Shown: positions 51,971 through 60,867, numbered from the stretch's first letter. The stretch: DNA of 64,000 nt from Metapseudomonas sp043392685 (GCA_043392685.1 JBHZGM010000008.1), one strand, 5' to 3'. Translations and numbers: made by a program. Notes: a model not told the origin generated them from the letters alone.

Positions 51971-52800
51971 TGCTGGAACTCGGACGCGGCGCACTCAGCA
52001 AGATGTCGGTGCGCCTTGAATCACCCGTGCAATACGGCTTCCGCCTCGGCGAGGCGGATATCGCGGCGAACCCGCTGATCGGCAGGCAGCTGCGCCTGGA
52101 ATTCCTCGGCGCCATCCATTGCCTCCACTGCGGGCGCAAGACGAAGAAGAGCTTCAGCCAGGGTTACTGCTACCCCTGCTTCACCAAGCTGGCGCAGTGC
52201 GACAGCTGCATCGTCAGTCCGGAGAAGTGCCACTACGCCGATGGCACCTGCCGCGAGCCGGAGTGGGGCGAGCGCTTCTGCATGACCGACCACGTGGTCT
52301 ATCTGGCCAACTCCTCGGGCGTCAAGGTGGGCATTACCCGCGCCAGCCAGGTGCCGACCCGCTGGATCGACCAGGGCGCCAGCCAGGCGCTGCCGATCAT
52401 GCGCGTGGCCACCCGCCAGCAATCCGGCTTCGTCGAAGACCTGCTGCGTAGCCAGGTGGCCGACCGGACCAACTGGCGCGCCATGCTCAAGGGCGAGGCG
52501 CCGCCGCTGGACCTCCAGAGCATTCGCGACGAGCTGTTCGACCATTGTGCGGAAGGCCTCCGCGCGCTCCAGGACCGTTTCGGCCTGCAGGCCATCCAGC
52601 CGGTCAGCGACATCCAGCCCATCGAGATCAGCTATCCGGTGGACGCCTATCCGACCAAGGTCGTCAGCTTCGATCTGGACAAGACGCCCGTGGTGGAGGG
52701 TACGCTGCGGGGAATCAAGGGCCAGTATCTGATTCTCGACACCGGCGTGATCAACCTGCGCAAGTTCACGGCCTACCAGTTGGCCATCAGCGCCGCGTAG
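51970..52800 (+). CDS. DUF2797 protein with Cys-rich and GIY-YIG-like parts
   Basis: The 276-residue protein has a cysteine-rich N-terminal half (HCLHCGRKTKKSF, YCYPCFTKLAQCDSCI and EKCHY, about residues 50-90) that looks like one or two zinc ribbons. This is followed by VVYLANSSGVKVGITR, resembling the GIY-YIG strand with its Arg (about 115-130), and RTNWRAMLKGE. It is a DUF2797 member. A nucleic-acid-binding or nuclease function is plausible from the fold but not known. It is coupled to the DUF1315 gene. Confidence 0.83.
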   Translation: MLELGRGALSKMSVRLESPVQYGFRLGEADIAANPLIGRQLRLEFLGAIHCLHCGRKTKKSFSQGYCYPCFTKLAQCDSCIVSPEKCHYADGTCREPEWGERFCMTDHVVYLANSSGVKVGITRASQVPTRWIDQGASQALPIMRVATRQQSGFVEDLLRSQVADRTNWRAMLKGEAPPLDLQSIRDELFDHCAEGLRALQDRFGLQAIQPVSDIQPIEISYPVDAYPTKVVSFDLDKTPVVEGTLRGIKGQYLILDTGVINLRKFTAYQLAISAA

Positions 52801-52805
52801 CCCCG

Positions 52806-52849
52806 GGGTCAGGTCGGCGGACTAATAGTCCATACTCCGACCTTGACCC
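52806..52849. promoter_or_regulatory. Nested hairpin upstream of pepN
   Basis: GGGTCAGGTCGG (52806-52817) pairs with CCGACCTTGACCC (52837-52849) with one bulge, and inside it GGACT-AAT-AGTCC (52819-52831) forms a second stem. No T-run follows. It may act as a DUF2797 3' end or as a pepN leader structure. Confidence 0.5.
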
Positions 52850-52904
52850 ATTCATCCAGAGCGGCCCAGGGTTTCGGGACCGCCCAGCAATCAAAGAGAC
52901 GACC

Positions 52905-55562
52905 ATGCGCACCGAGCAACCGAAAGTCATTTACCTCAAGGACTATCAGGCTCCCGAATACCTGATCGACGAGACCAACCTGACCTTCGAGCTGTACGAG
53001 GACCACACCCTGGTCCACGCCCAGCTGGTGATGCGCCGCAACCCCGAACGGGGCGAGGGCCTGCCGCCGCTGGTTCTCGACGGCCAGCAACTGGAGCTGC
53101 TGTCCCTGTCCATGGATGATCGCGAACTGGGCAGTGCCGATTACCAGCTGGACGACAGCCACCTGACACTGCAACCGCTGGCCGCCAGCTTCACCCTCGA
53201 CAGCACCGTGCGCATCCACCCGGAAACCAACACCGCGCTGGAAGGCCTGTACAAGTCCGGCAAGATGTTCTGCACCCAGTGCGAGGCCGAAGGTTTCCGC
53301 AAGATCACCTATTACCTCGACCGCCCGGACGTGATGAGCAAGTTCACCACGACCGTCAGCGCGGAACAGCATCGCTACCCGGTACTGCTGTCCAACGGCA
53401 ACCCGGTGGCCAGCGGGGCGGAGGAGGGCGGCCGGCACTGGGCAACCTGGCAGGACCCGTTCAAGAAACCCGCTTACCTGTTCGCCCTGGTGGCGGGCGA
53501 TCTCTGGTGCGTGGAAGACAGCTTCACCACCATGACCCAGCGTGAAGTGGCGCTGCGCATCTACGTCGAGCCGGAAAACATCGACAAGGTCCAGCACGCC
53601 ATGGACAGCCTGAAGAAGTCCATGCGCTGGGACGAGGAGGTCTACGGCCGCGAGTACGACCTGGACATCTTCATGATCGTCGCGGTGAACGACTTCAACA
53701 TGGGCGCCATGGAGAACAAGGGGCTCAACATCTTCAACTCCAGTTGCGTGCTGGCCAAGGCGGAAACCGCCACTGATGCCGCGCACCAGCGGGTCGAAGC
53801 AGTGGTGGCCCACGAATACTTCCACAACTGGTCCGGCAACCGCGTGACCTGCCGCGACTGGTTCCAGCTGTCGCTGAAGGAAGGTTTCACGGTGTTCCGT
53901 GATGCGGAGTTCTCCGCCGACATGAACTCGCGCACCGTCAAGCGCATCGAGGACGTGGCCTTCCTGCGCACCAACCAGTTCGCCGAAGACGCCGGTCCCA
54001 TGGCCCACCCGGTGCGCCCGGACTCCTTCATCGAGATTTCCAACTTCTACACCCTGACCGTCTACGAGAAAGGCGCGGAAGTGGTGCGGATGATCCACAC
54101 CCTCTTGGGTGCCGAGGGCTTCCGCAAGGGCACCGATCTCTACTTCGAACGCCACGACGGCCAGGCCGTGACCTGCGATGACTTCATCAAGGCCATGGAA
54201 GATGCCAACGGCGTCGACCTGACCCAGTTCAAGCGCTGGTACAGCCAGTCCGGCACCCCGCGCCTGCAGGTGGAAGACAGCTACGACGCGGCGGCGAAGA
54301 CCTACAGCCTGACCTTCCGCCAGAGCTGCCCTGCCACGCCGGGCCAGAAAGACAAGCAACCCTTCGTCATTCCCGTGGAACTGGGCCTGCTGGATGCCGC
54401 TGGCAATGACCTGCCGCTGCGCCTCGCGGGCGAAGCCGCGGCGCAGGGCAGCAATCGCGTGCTGTCGGTCATCGAAGCCGAGCAGACCTTCACCTTCGTC
54501 GATATCGCGGAGCGTCCGCTGCCGTCTCTGCTGCGTGGCTTCTCGGCGCCGGTGAAGCTCGCCTTCCCCTACGACCGCGACCAGCTGATGTTCCTCATGC
54601 AGCACGATTCCGACGGCTTCAATCGCTGGGAAGCCGGACAGCAGCTGTCGGTGCAGGTCCTGCAGGACCTGATCGGCCAGCATCAGCGCGGCGAGAAGCT
54701 GGTGCTGGACCCGCGCCTCATCACGGCCTTGCGCACCCTGCTGGAAGACGAGTCCCTGGATCAGGCAATGGTGGCCGAGATGCTGTCGCTGCCGAGCGAG
54801 GCCTATCTCACCGAGATCAGCGAAGTGGCCGATGTGGACGCCATCCACGCTGCCCGCGAGTTCGCCCGCCAGTCCATCGGCGAAGCCCTGTTCCAGCCCC
54901 TGCTGGCTCGTTACCAGGCCAATCGCGCGATCTCCCGTGACACCGCCTACGTGGCCGAGGCTGCGCATATCGCCCGCCGCACCCTGCAGAACATCGCCCT
55001 GTCGTATCTGATGCAGAGCGGCAAGGCCGAGGTGCTGGAAGCCTGCCTGGAGCAGTTCAACGGCTGCGACAACATGACCGAACGCCTCTCGGCCCTGGCC
55101 GTGCTGGTGAATTCCGGCTTCGAGCAGGAAAAGGCCGAGGCCCTGGCGCGTTTCGCCGACTACTTCAAGGACGACCCGCTGGTGATGGATCAGTGGTTCA
55201 GCGTCCAGGCCGGCTGCGGCTTGCCGGGCGGCCTGGAGCGCGTCCAGGCGTTGATGGCACATCCCGCCTTCACCCTGAAGAACCCGAACAAGGTGCGCGC
55301 CCTGATCGGTGCCTTCGCCAACCAGAACCTGGTGAACTTCCACCGGGCCGACGGTACCGGCTATCGCTTCCTTGCCGACCATGTGATCACGCTGAACGCG
55401 CTCAACCCGCAGATCGCTGCCCGCCAGCTGGCGCCGCTCACCCGCTGGCGCAAGTACGACGCCGGCCGCCAGCAGCTGATGAAGGCCGAACTGGAGCGCA
55501 TCCTCGCGTCCGGCGAGCTGTCCAGCGACGTCTACGAAGTGGTCAGCAAGAGCCTCGCCTGA
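52905..55562 (+). CDS. pepN: Aminopeptidase N (M1 family)
   Basis: The 885-residue metallopeptidase removes N-terminal residues from peptides in the cytosol. The substrate-anchoring exopeptidase motif is GAMENKGLN, and the zinc site is HEYFHNWSGN (His303, catalytic Glu304, His307) with the third ligand Glu in LKEGFTVFRD. The C-terminal helical domain has ALIGAFANQNLVNFHRADG typical of PepN. ATG at 52905 gives MRTEQPKVIYLKDY; length equals the usual Pseudomonas PepN. A terminator follows. Confidence 0.97.
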   Translation: MRTEQPKVIYLKDYQAPEYLIDETNLTFELYEDHTLVHAQLVMRRNPERGEGLPPLVLDGQQLELLSLSMDDRELGSADYQLDDSHLTLQPLAASFTLDSTVRIHPETNTALEGLYKSGKMFCTQCEAEGFRKITYYLDRPDVMSKFTTTVSAEQHRYPVLLSNGNPVASGAEEGGRHWATWQDPFKKPAYLFALVAGDLWCVEDSFTTMTQREVALRIYVEPENIDKVQHAMDSLKKSMRWDEEVYGREYDLDIFMIVAVNDFNMGAMENKGLNIFNSSCVLAKAETATDAAHQRVEAVVAHEYFHNWSGNRVTCRDWFQLSLKEGFTVFRDAEFSADMNSRTVKRIEDVAFLRTNQFAEDAGPMAHPVRPDSFIEISNFYTLTVYEKGAEVVRMIHTLLGAEGFRKGTDLYFERHDGQAVTCDDFIKAMEDANGVDLTQFKRWYSQSGTPRLQVEDSYDAAAKTYSLTFRQSCPATPGQKDKQPFVIPVELGLLDAAGNDLPLRLAGEAAAQGSNRVLSVIEAEQTFTFVDIAERPLPSLLRGFSAPVKLAFPYDRDQLMFLMQHDSDGFNRWEAGQQLSVQVLQDLIGQHQRGEKLVLDPRLITALRTLLEDESLDQAMVAEMLSLPSEAYLTEISEVADVDAIHAAREFARQSIGEALFQPLLARYQANRAISRDTAYVAEAAHIARRTLQNIALSYLMQSGKAEVLEACLEQFNGCDNMTERLSALAVLVNSGFEQEKAEALARFADYFKDDPLVMDQWFSVQAGCGLPGGLERVQALMAHPAFTLKNPNKVRALIGAFANQNLVNFHRADGTGYRFLADHVITLNALNPQIAARQLAPLTRWRKYDAGRQQLMKAELERILASGELSSDVYEVVSKSLA

Positions 55563-55625
55563 CGCGCCTCCGGCAGCCCGTGAGTGCGGGCTGCCACCCC
55601 CTCTGAAATCATCCCCTCATGAAGT

Positions 55626-55655
55626 GTTACCGGTTAGTGCCGGTAACGCTTTTTT
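55626..55655 (+). terminator. Terminator after pepN
   Basis: GTTACCGG (55626-55633) pairs with CCGGTAAC (55640-55647) around TTAGTG, then GC and six Ts (55650-55655). A second GC-rich stem (GCAGCCCG...CGGGCTGC, about 55571-55592) lies between the stop and this hairpin. Confidence 0.92.
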
Positions 55656-55790
55656 GTTACCCAAGGAAATATCCAGGGTCGCGTTTATGCGCAGGCGGTC
55701 TGAAAAGGCCAGAAAAGGCTTGACCAGGCAGCTTTTGGTATGGGCGTGCATGCCCTGAAAGTGTGTTCTTGAGTGACAAATCGAGCCAGA

Positions 55791-55857
55791 TCGTCCGACA
55801 AGATCGGACAGAAAATTTGAAATTGATCAGTGGATGATCAGTCACTTGTTTGACTGA
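55791..55857. promoter_or_regulatory. Cluster of short repeats, candidate activator site
   Basis: GTCCGA-N5-TCGGAC (55793-55809), TGATCAGT twice at an 11-bp period (55824-55831 and 55835-55842), and TCAGTCA-N6-TGACTGA (55838-55857) lie 47-111 bp upstream of the sigma54 -24 element. This is where an enhancer-binding protein would sit. A third TGATCAGT occurs at 56059-56066. No cognate regulator gene is in this window. Confidence 0.45.
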
Positions 55858-55903
55858 AATTCGTCGCTTGTATTGCGAAATTTTTCTGACACTCGTTTCC
55901 GAC

Positions 55904-55920
55904 TTGGCACCATGGTTGCA
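55904..55920 (+). promoter_or_regulatory. Sigma54 (RpoN) promoter
   Basis: TTGGCAC, CATGG and TTGCA in order give the -24/-12 form TGGCAC-N5-TTGCA with exactly ten bases between the invariant GG (55906-55907) and GC (55918-55919). Transcription would begin near 55931, leaving a leader of about 150 nt before the DUF1302 gene. Confidence 0.8.
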
Positions 55921-56083
55921 ACTCCGCTGGCGATCTGGCCCTGTTTCGGTGCATTCCGGGCGGGGCGTGCTCTGCGCCGGGGATTTCCTGCCGAAGCAAG
56001 ACGAGGCCGCGAAGCGGCTGGACAAACAAGCCCGCCTGACGGGCTGCCAATAACAAAGTGATCAGTCCACGGAGTAAGACTCG

Positions 56084-58120
56084 ATGGAGCTCAAGTCCCG
56101 CAAGCCCATGTTGCGTTTTGCACCGGCCAAGGCAGGTTTCGCCTTTGCCGGTATCCTGCCCCTGCTAGTCGCCGCCCAAGCGCAGGCGGTGGAATTCAGC
56201 TTCGCCAACGACGAAATTTCCGGTTCCCTGGATACCACTGTTTCCTACGGCCAGCTGTGGCGCGTCCAGGGGCGCGACAAGACCAACGACGACATCAACA
56301 CCAACGACGGTAACCGCAACTTCGATACCGGCCTGGTTTCCGAGGTCTACAAGATCACTTCCGACCTGGAAGCGACCTACAAGAACTACGGCTTGTTCGT
56401 TCGTGGCACCGCTTTCTATGACACCCAGATCATGGACAAGCGCAACGACTACCTGGACAACAACAACCCGGTCCAGCCAAGCCAGAACTTCCCGAAGGAT
56501 GACAGCTTCACTCACGAGACCCGCCACAAGGCCGGCCGTGATGCGCAGATCCTCGACGCCTACCTCTACGGCAACTGGGACGTGGCCGACATGCCGGTCA
56601 CCGGGCGTATCGGCAAGCAGGTGTTCAACTGGGGTGAGGGCATCTTCTACCGTGGTGGTGTGAACACCACCAACCCGGTGGACGCCGCCAAGTTCCGCCT
56701 GCCGGGCTCCGAGCTGAAGGAAGTGCTGGTGCCGGTGGAAGCCCTGAGCTTCAACGTCGGCCTGACCGATAACCTGTCGATGGAAACCTTCTACCAGTGG
56801 AACTGGAAGGAATCGGCCATCGACCCGGTGGGTACCTACTACTCCGAGACCGACCTGTTCGCTGATGGCGGCAACACCGCCTATTCGACCCAGCCGCGTC
56901 TGCAGCCCCTGGCGCCCCTGTACGGTGGTTTCAGCGCAGCGGGCATCGGTGGCCTCCAGGGCGGCCGCAACATCGACGCCAACGGCAACATCAAAGTGGC
57001 CTCCATCGGCCCGGACATCAATGCCAAGAACGACGGTCAGTTCGGCGTGGCGTTCCGCTATATCGCCGAAGAACTGAACTCCACCGAGTTCGGCTTCTAC
57101 TTCGTCAACTACCACGCCAAGGAGCCGACCATCGCGGCCAACCTGGGCGACTACGCGGGATTGGACCTGGCACAGATCGCAGGCGCGGCTTCTACCGTGC
57201 TGGCACCGCAAGTGCAGCAGGCAGTCGCAGCACAGGCCGGCATCTCGGTCGCTCAACTGCAGGCCGTGCTGGCAAACCCGGCGTTGAACCCCGACCTGGC
57301 GCGTGCCTATTCCAACGCCCTGACCACCGCTTCCATCAACGCCGCTGGTGGTATGGCGACAATCGACGTGGCCAACGCCGTGCAAGCGCAGCGCGAGTAC
57401 GCCGAAGACATCCGCATGTACGGCTTCAGCTTCAACACCACCATTGGCGAGGCCTCGGTGTTCGGTGAGCTGGCCTATCGTCCGAACCTGCCGATCGGCA
57501 TTGCCACCACCAACGACCTGCTGGGCGATCTGCTGATCCAGTCGCCGCAACTGGCGTCCGGCGCCACCGTCAATATCGGAGGCCAGGACGTGAAGCTGGG
57601 CGACCAGATCCACAACGTCGAGCGCGTGGAGGCCTTCAACGCGTCCCTGGGCACCATCTACAACTTCGGCCCGTCGCTGTCCTTCGACTCCCTGATCGGC
57701 GTGGCCGAGCTGGCCTCCGAGCACCTGCGCGGCAGCAGCCTGCAGTACACCGCGTTCAACGGCGAGAACCGTTACTACTCCGGTCGCGGCAACAGCTCCT
57801 ACGTGTCCGGCGGCGATCGTGACGACCAGGTCAACAAGAACGCCTACGGCTACACCCTGCTGCTGTCCGGTACCTGGAACGACGTCTACGCCGGCGTGAA
57901 CGTCTCCCCCTACGTCGTCTACAAGGACGACTTCGAGGGCAACTCCTACCAGACCGGCAGCTTCATCGAAGGTCGCAAGGCGTACACCCTCGGCGTCAAG
58001 GCGACCTACCTGAACAGCCTGGAAGCCGAGCTGCAGTACACCGAGTTCTACGGTGGCGGCCAGAACAACTCGGTTCGTGACCGCGACAACATCGGTTTCA
58101 ACGTCAAGTACTCCTTCTAA
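56084..58120 (+). CDS. DUF1302 outer-membrane protein
   Basis: The 678-residue protein has a long basic N-region and a signal peptide (FAGILPLLVAAQAQA), after which the chain alternates beta strands and Asn/Asp-rich turns to a C-terminal aromatic residue (GFNVKYSF), as in outer-membrane barrels. DEISGSLDTTVSYGQLWRVQG, GRIGKQVFNWGEG and VNPVDAAKFRLPGSELKE-like segments match DUF1302. Members co-occur with DUF1329 and are linked in the literature to hydrophobic substrates such as steroids and aromatics. By place in the module it is likely the outer-membrane component. It is first after the sigma54 promoter. Confidence 0.88.
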   Translation: MELKSRKPMLRFAPAKAGFAFAGILPLLVAAQAQAVEFSFANDEISGSLDTTVSYGQLWRVQGRDKTNDDINTNDGNRNFDTGLVSEVYKITSDLEATYKNYGLFVRGTAFYDTQIMDKRNDYLDNNNPVQPSQNFPKDDSFTHETRHKAGRDAQILDAYLYGNWDVADMPVTGRIGKQVFNWGEGIFYRGGVNTTNPVDAAKFRLPGSELKEVLVPVEALSFNVGLTDNLSMETFYQWNWKESAIDPVGTYYSETDLFADGGNTAYSTQPRLQPLAPLYGGFSAAGIGGLQGGRNIDANGNIKVASIGPDINAKNDGQFGVAFRYIAEELNSTEFGFYFVNYHAKEPTIAANLGDYAGLDLAQIAGAASTVLAPQVQQAVAAQAGISVAQLQAVLANPALNPDLARAYSNALTTASINAAGGMATIDVANAVQAQREYAEDIRMYGFSFNTTIGEASVFGELAYRPNLPIGIATTNDLLGDLLIQSPQLASGATVNIGGQDVKLGDQIHNVERVEAFNASLGTIYNFGPSLSFDSLIGVAELASEHLRGSSLQYTAFNGENRYYSGRGNSSYVSGGDRDDQVNKNAYGYTLLLSGTWNDVYAGVNVSPYVVYKDDFEGNSYQTGSFIEGRKAYTLGVKATYLNSLEAELQYTEFYGGGQNNSVRDRDNIGFNVKYSF

Positions 58121-58137
58121 GCCCAACAAGAACAATA

Positions 58138-58157
58138 CGGGCGCCCCGGGGCGCCCG
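58138..58157. repeat. Perfect 20-bp palindrome between the DUF1302 and DUF1329 genes
   Basis: CGGGCGCCCC followed by GGGGCGCCCG is a perfect 20-bp palindrome 18 nt after the DUF1302 stop and 26 nt before the DUF1329 start. It has no T-run, so read-through is expected. It may protect the upstream message or adjust expression ratios. Confidence 0.6.
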
Positions 58158-58183
58158 ATACAGACTCATCACGGAGAACCCAC

Positions 58184-59551
58184 ATGCTGAAAAAGCTTTC
58201 GCTGATTGGCGCCGCGGTTGCCCTGGCGCTTTCCGCCAGCAGCTCCCTGGCCTCGGTTTCAGCCCAGGACGCCGCCAGGCTCGGCACCAGCCTGACCCCC
58301 TTCGGCGCCGAAAAAGCCGGCAACGCCGCCGGCACCATCCCGGCCTGGACCGGCGGCATCACCCAGGTTCCGGCGGGCTACAAGTCCGGCCAGCACCACC
58401 CGGACCCGTTCCCGGAAGACAAGCCGCTGTTCACCATCACCAAGGCCAACCTGGACCAGTACAAGGCCAACCTGACCCCCGGTCAGATCGCCCTGTTCAA
58501 TGCCTATCCGGACAGCTTCCAGATGCCGGTGTACCAGACCCGGCGCTCCGGCTCCGCGCCGCAGTGGGTGTATGACAACACCATCAAGAACGCCACCACG
58601 GCCAAGCTGCTGGATGGCGGCAACGGCTTTGCCGACGCCTACGGCGGCATCCCGTTCCCGATTCCGCAGAACGGCGTCGAAGCCCTCTGGAACCACATCA
58701 CCCGTTATCGTGGCTCCTACATCGTGCGCCGCGCCTCGGAAGTAGCCGTGCAGCGCAATGGCGACTACTCGCTGGTGACTTCTCAGCAGGAAGCCCGGTT
58801 CGCGTACTACAACCCGCAAGGTACTTACGCCGACCTGAACAACATCCTGTTCTACTACCTGTCCTTCACCAAGAGCCCGGCGCGCCTGGCCGGTGGTGCC
58901 ACCCTGGTCCACGAGACCCTCGACCAGGTGAAGGAACCGCGCCAGGCCTGGGCCTACAACGCCGGCCAGCGTCGCGTGCGCCGTGCGCCGAACCTCGCCT
59001 ACGACACCCCGATCGCCGCCGCGGATGGCCTGCGTACCGCCGACGACACCGACATGTTCAACGGTGCTCCGGATCGCTACGACTGGAAGCTGGTGGGCAA
59101 GAAGGAAATCTACATCCCGTACAACAACTACAAGGTTTCCAGCCCTGAGGTTAAGTACAAGGACCTGCTGCAACCGGGCCACCTGAACCCGGCCGTCACC
59201 CGTAACGAACTGCACCGCGTGTGGGTCGTGGAAGGCAAGCTGAAGCCGGGCGCCCGCCACATCTACTCCAAGCGCACCCTGTTCCTCGACGAGGACAGCT
59301 GGCAAGCCGCCGTGGTCGACCAGTACGACGGCCGTGGCGAACTGTGGCGCGTATCGGTGGCCTACCTGAAGAACTACTACGACCTGCCGACCACCTGGTC
59401 CGCACTCGACGTGTTCCACGACCTGCAGGCCCGCCGCTACCACGTGCAGAACCTGGACAACGAAGAGCCGACCACCATCGACTTCACCCAGGCCACTCCG
59501 GACGATGGCTACTTCAAGCCGTCCGCCCTGCGTCGTCGCGGTACTCGCTGA
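58184..59551 (+). CDS. DUF1329 (LolA/LolB-fold-like) exported protein
   Basis: The 455-residue protein has a signal peptide (MLKKLSLIGAAVALALSASS, cleavage near SLASVSA) and then the DUF1329 core: RLGTSLTPFGAEKAGNAAGT and IPAWTGGITQVPAGY near the start, TFVHETLDQ-like ATLVHETLDQVKEPRQAW, and LHRVWVVEGKLKPGARHIYSKR. DUF1329 structures resemble LolA/LolB lipid-carrier folds, so a periplasmic carrier for a hydrophobic ligand is likely. GGAGA precedes the ATG at 58184. A strong terminator follows, isolating it from the next pair. Confidence 0.9.
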   Translation: MLKKLSLIGAAVALALSASSSLASVSAQDAARLGTSLTPFGAEKAGNAAGTIPAWTGGITQVPAGYKSGQHHPDPFPEDKPLFTITKANLDQYKANLTPGQIALFNAYPDSFQMPVYQTRRSGSAPQWVYDNTIKNATTAKLLDGGNGFADAYGGIPFPIPQNGVEALWNHITRYRGSYIVRRASEVAVQRNGDYSLVTSQQEARFAYYNPQGTYADLNNILFYYLSFTKSPARLAGGATLVHETLDQVKEPRQAWAYNAGQRRVRRAPNLAYDTPIAAADGLRTADDTDMFNGAPDRYDWKLVGKKEIYIPYNNYKVSSPEVKYKDLLQPGHLNPAVTRNELHRVWVVEGKLKPGARHIYSKRTLFLDEDSWQAAVVDQYDGRGELWRVSVAYLKNYYDLPTTWSALDVFHDLQARRYHVQNLDNEEPTTIDFTQATPDDGYFKPSALRRRGTR

Positions 59552-59572
59552 TCCCGCAGTGCTCTTTGAAGA

Positions 59573-59598
59573 AGGCCGCTATCCGTAGCGGCCTTTTT
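59573..59598 (+). terminator. Terminator after the DUF1329 gene
   Basis: AGGCCGCTA (59573-59581) pairs with TAGCGGCCT (59586-59594) in a perfect 9-bp stem with TCCG loop and TTTTT following. Confidence 0.92.
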
Positions 59599-59669
59599 CG
59601 TTTCCGCATGGCGCGAAACCCCTGTTACAGAGCGCCACCGGCGCTTAACAAAACATAACGTCCCGCTGA

Positions 59670-59699
59670 TTGTGCAGGCTTTCCAAAGCTGGCTAGGAT
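59670..59699 (+). promoter_or_regulatory. Possible sigma70 promoter for the YCF48-MMPL pair
   Basis: TTGTGC (59670-59675) and TAGGAT (59694-59699) are 18 bp apart. Downstream, a stem GGGCGCTGCC...GGGCAGCGTC (about 59702-59728) lies in the leader before GGGGAAAG and the ATG. The promoter match is modest. Confidence 0.35.
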
Positions 59700-59754
59700 T
59701 AGGGCGCTGCCTGCCCTGGGCAGCGTCCACCTATAACAAAAAGGGGAAAGGTGT

Positions 59755-60843
59755 ATGAGTGAGCCCGTCATGCGGCGCACCCCGTCCGGCGTCTGTGTGG
59801 ATAGCCTCCACAAGCCGGCGTTCCGCTTCCACTCGCCGCTGGCCAAAGCGCTCTCGTTGTTCAGCGTGCTCTCCGTCCTTGCTGCAGCCGCTGCGCCCAT
59901 TACCGCATCCGCGCTGGCCGCTGATGCGCCCATCCTCTCCATCGAATCGCCCAAGGCCGTGAGCAGCCTGCTGCTCGACGTCACCCACGCAGGCAAGCGC
60001 CTGGTGGCCGTTGGCGACCGTGGCCACATTCTCTATTCCGACGACAACGGCAAATCCTGGACCCAGGCCAAGGTGCCGACCCGCCAGATGCTCACCGCTG
60101 TCTATTTCATCGATGACAAGAAAGGCTGGGCCGTCGGCCACGACGCGCAGATCCTCGCCAGCGAAGACGGCGGCGCGACCTGGACCCGGCAATACGAAGA
60201 CCTGGAGCGGGAAGCCCCCTTGCTGGACGTCTGGTTCAAGGACGCCAGCACCGGCTTCGCCGTGGGCGCCTATGGCGCGCTGCTGACCACCGGCGACGGC
60301 GGCAAGAACTGGGAAGACGTCAGCGACCGCCTCGACAACGAAGACCAGTACCACCTCAACGCCATCACCGCGGTGAAGGATTCCGGCCTGTTCGTGGTGG
60401 GCGAGGCCGGCAGCATGTTCCGTTCCGCCGACTGGGGCGAGACCTGGGAGCGCCTCGAAGGCCCCTACGAGGGCTCGCTGTTCGGTGTCCTCGGGAGCGC
60501 CGAGCCGGGCGTCGTGATCGCCTACGGCCTGCGTGGCCACCTGTTCCGTTCCGCGGACTTCGGCGACACCTGGGAAACCGTGCCGCTGAAGGCCGGCAAC
60601 GGCGAACTGGAGTTCGGCCTGTCCGGCGGCGCGCTGCTGCCCGATGGCAGCCTGGTGGTGGTCGGTCACGGCGGCAGCGTGCTGAAGAGCACCGACAGTG
60701 GCCGCAGTTTCAGCGTGGTGAACCGCAGCGATCGACTGTCGCTGGCCAGTGTCATCGCCGACGAGAAAGGCAACCTGATCCTGGTGGGACAGGGCGGTGT
60801 GCGCGTAGCGTCCCCGACCGGCGCCGAGCTGGGCCAACTATAA
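59755..60843 (+). CDS. YCF48/BNR-type beta-propeller exported protein
   Basis: The 362-residue protein has a long basic N-region and a hydrophobic signal segment (about 30-50, LSLFSVLSVLAAAAAP). After it come at least six BNR/YCF48 repeats: RGHILYSDDNGKSWTQ, HDAQILASEDGGATWTR, YGALLTTGDGGKNWED, EAGSMFRSADWGETWE, RGHLFRSADFGDTWE and HGGSVLKSTDSGRSFS, each with an Asp-box (SxDxGxxW). This makes a periplasmic beta-propeller, similar to Ycf48/HCF136, an assembly factor in photosynthesis, but here paired with an MMPL transporter in a fixed order. It probably scaffolds or assembles the transporter complex. Confidence 0.9.
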   Translation: MSEPVMRRTPSGVCVDSLHKPAFRFHSPLAKALSLFSVLSVLAAAAAPITASALAADAPILSIESPKAVSSLLLDVTHAGKRLVAVGDRGHILYSDDNGKSWTQAKVPTRQMLTAVYFIDDKKGWAVGHDAQILASEDGGATWTRQYEDLEREAPLLDVWFKDASTGFAVGAYGALLTTGDGGKNWEDVSDRLDNEDQYHLNAITAVKDSGLFVVGEAGSMFRSADWGETWERLEGPYEGSLFGVLGSAEPGVVIAYGLRGHLFRSADFGDTWETVPLKAGNGELEFGLSGGALLPDGSLVVVGHGGSVLKSTDSGRSFSVVNRSDRLSLASVIADEKGNLILVGQGGVRVASPTGAELGQL

Positions 60844-60867
60844 GAAAAGAAAAGGCGGAGAGTTTCG

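Noticed and set aside
52809..55382. 857-codon minus-strand frame opposite pepN
   Set aside because: Antisense shadow of pepN; low-complexity composition and no recognisable domain.
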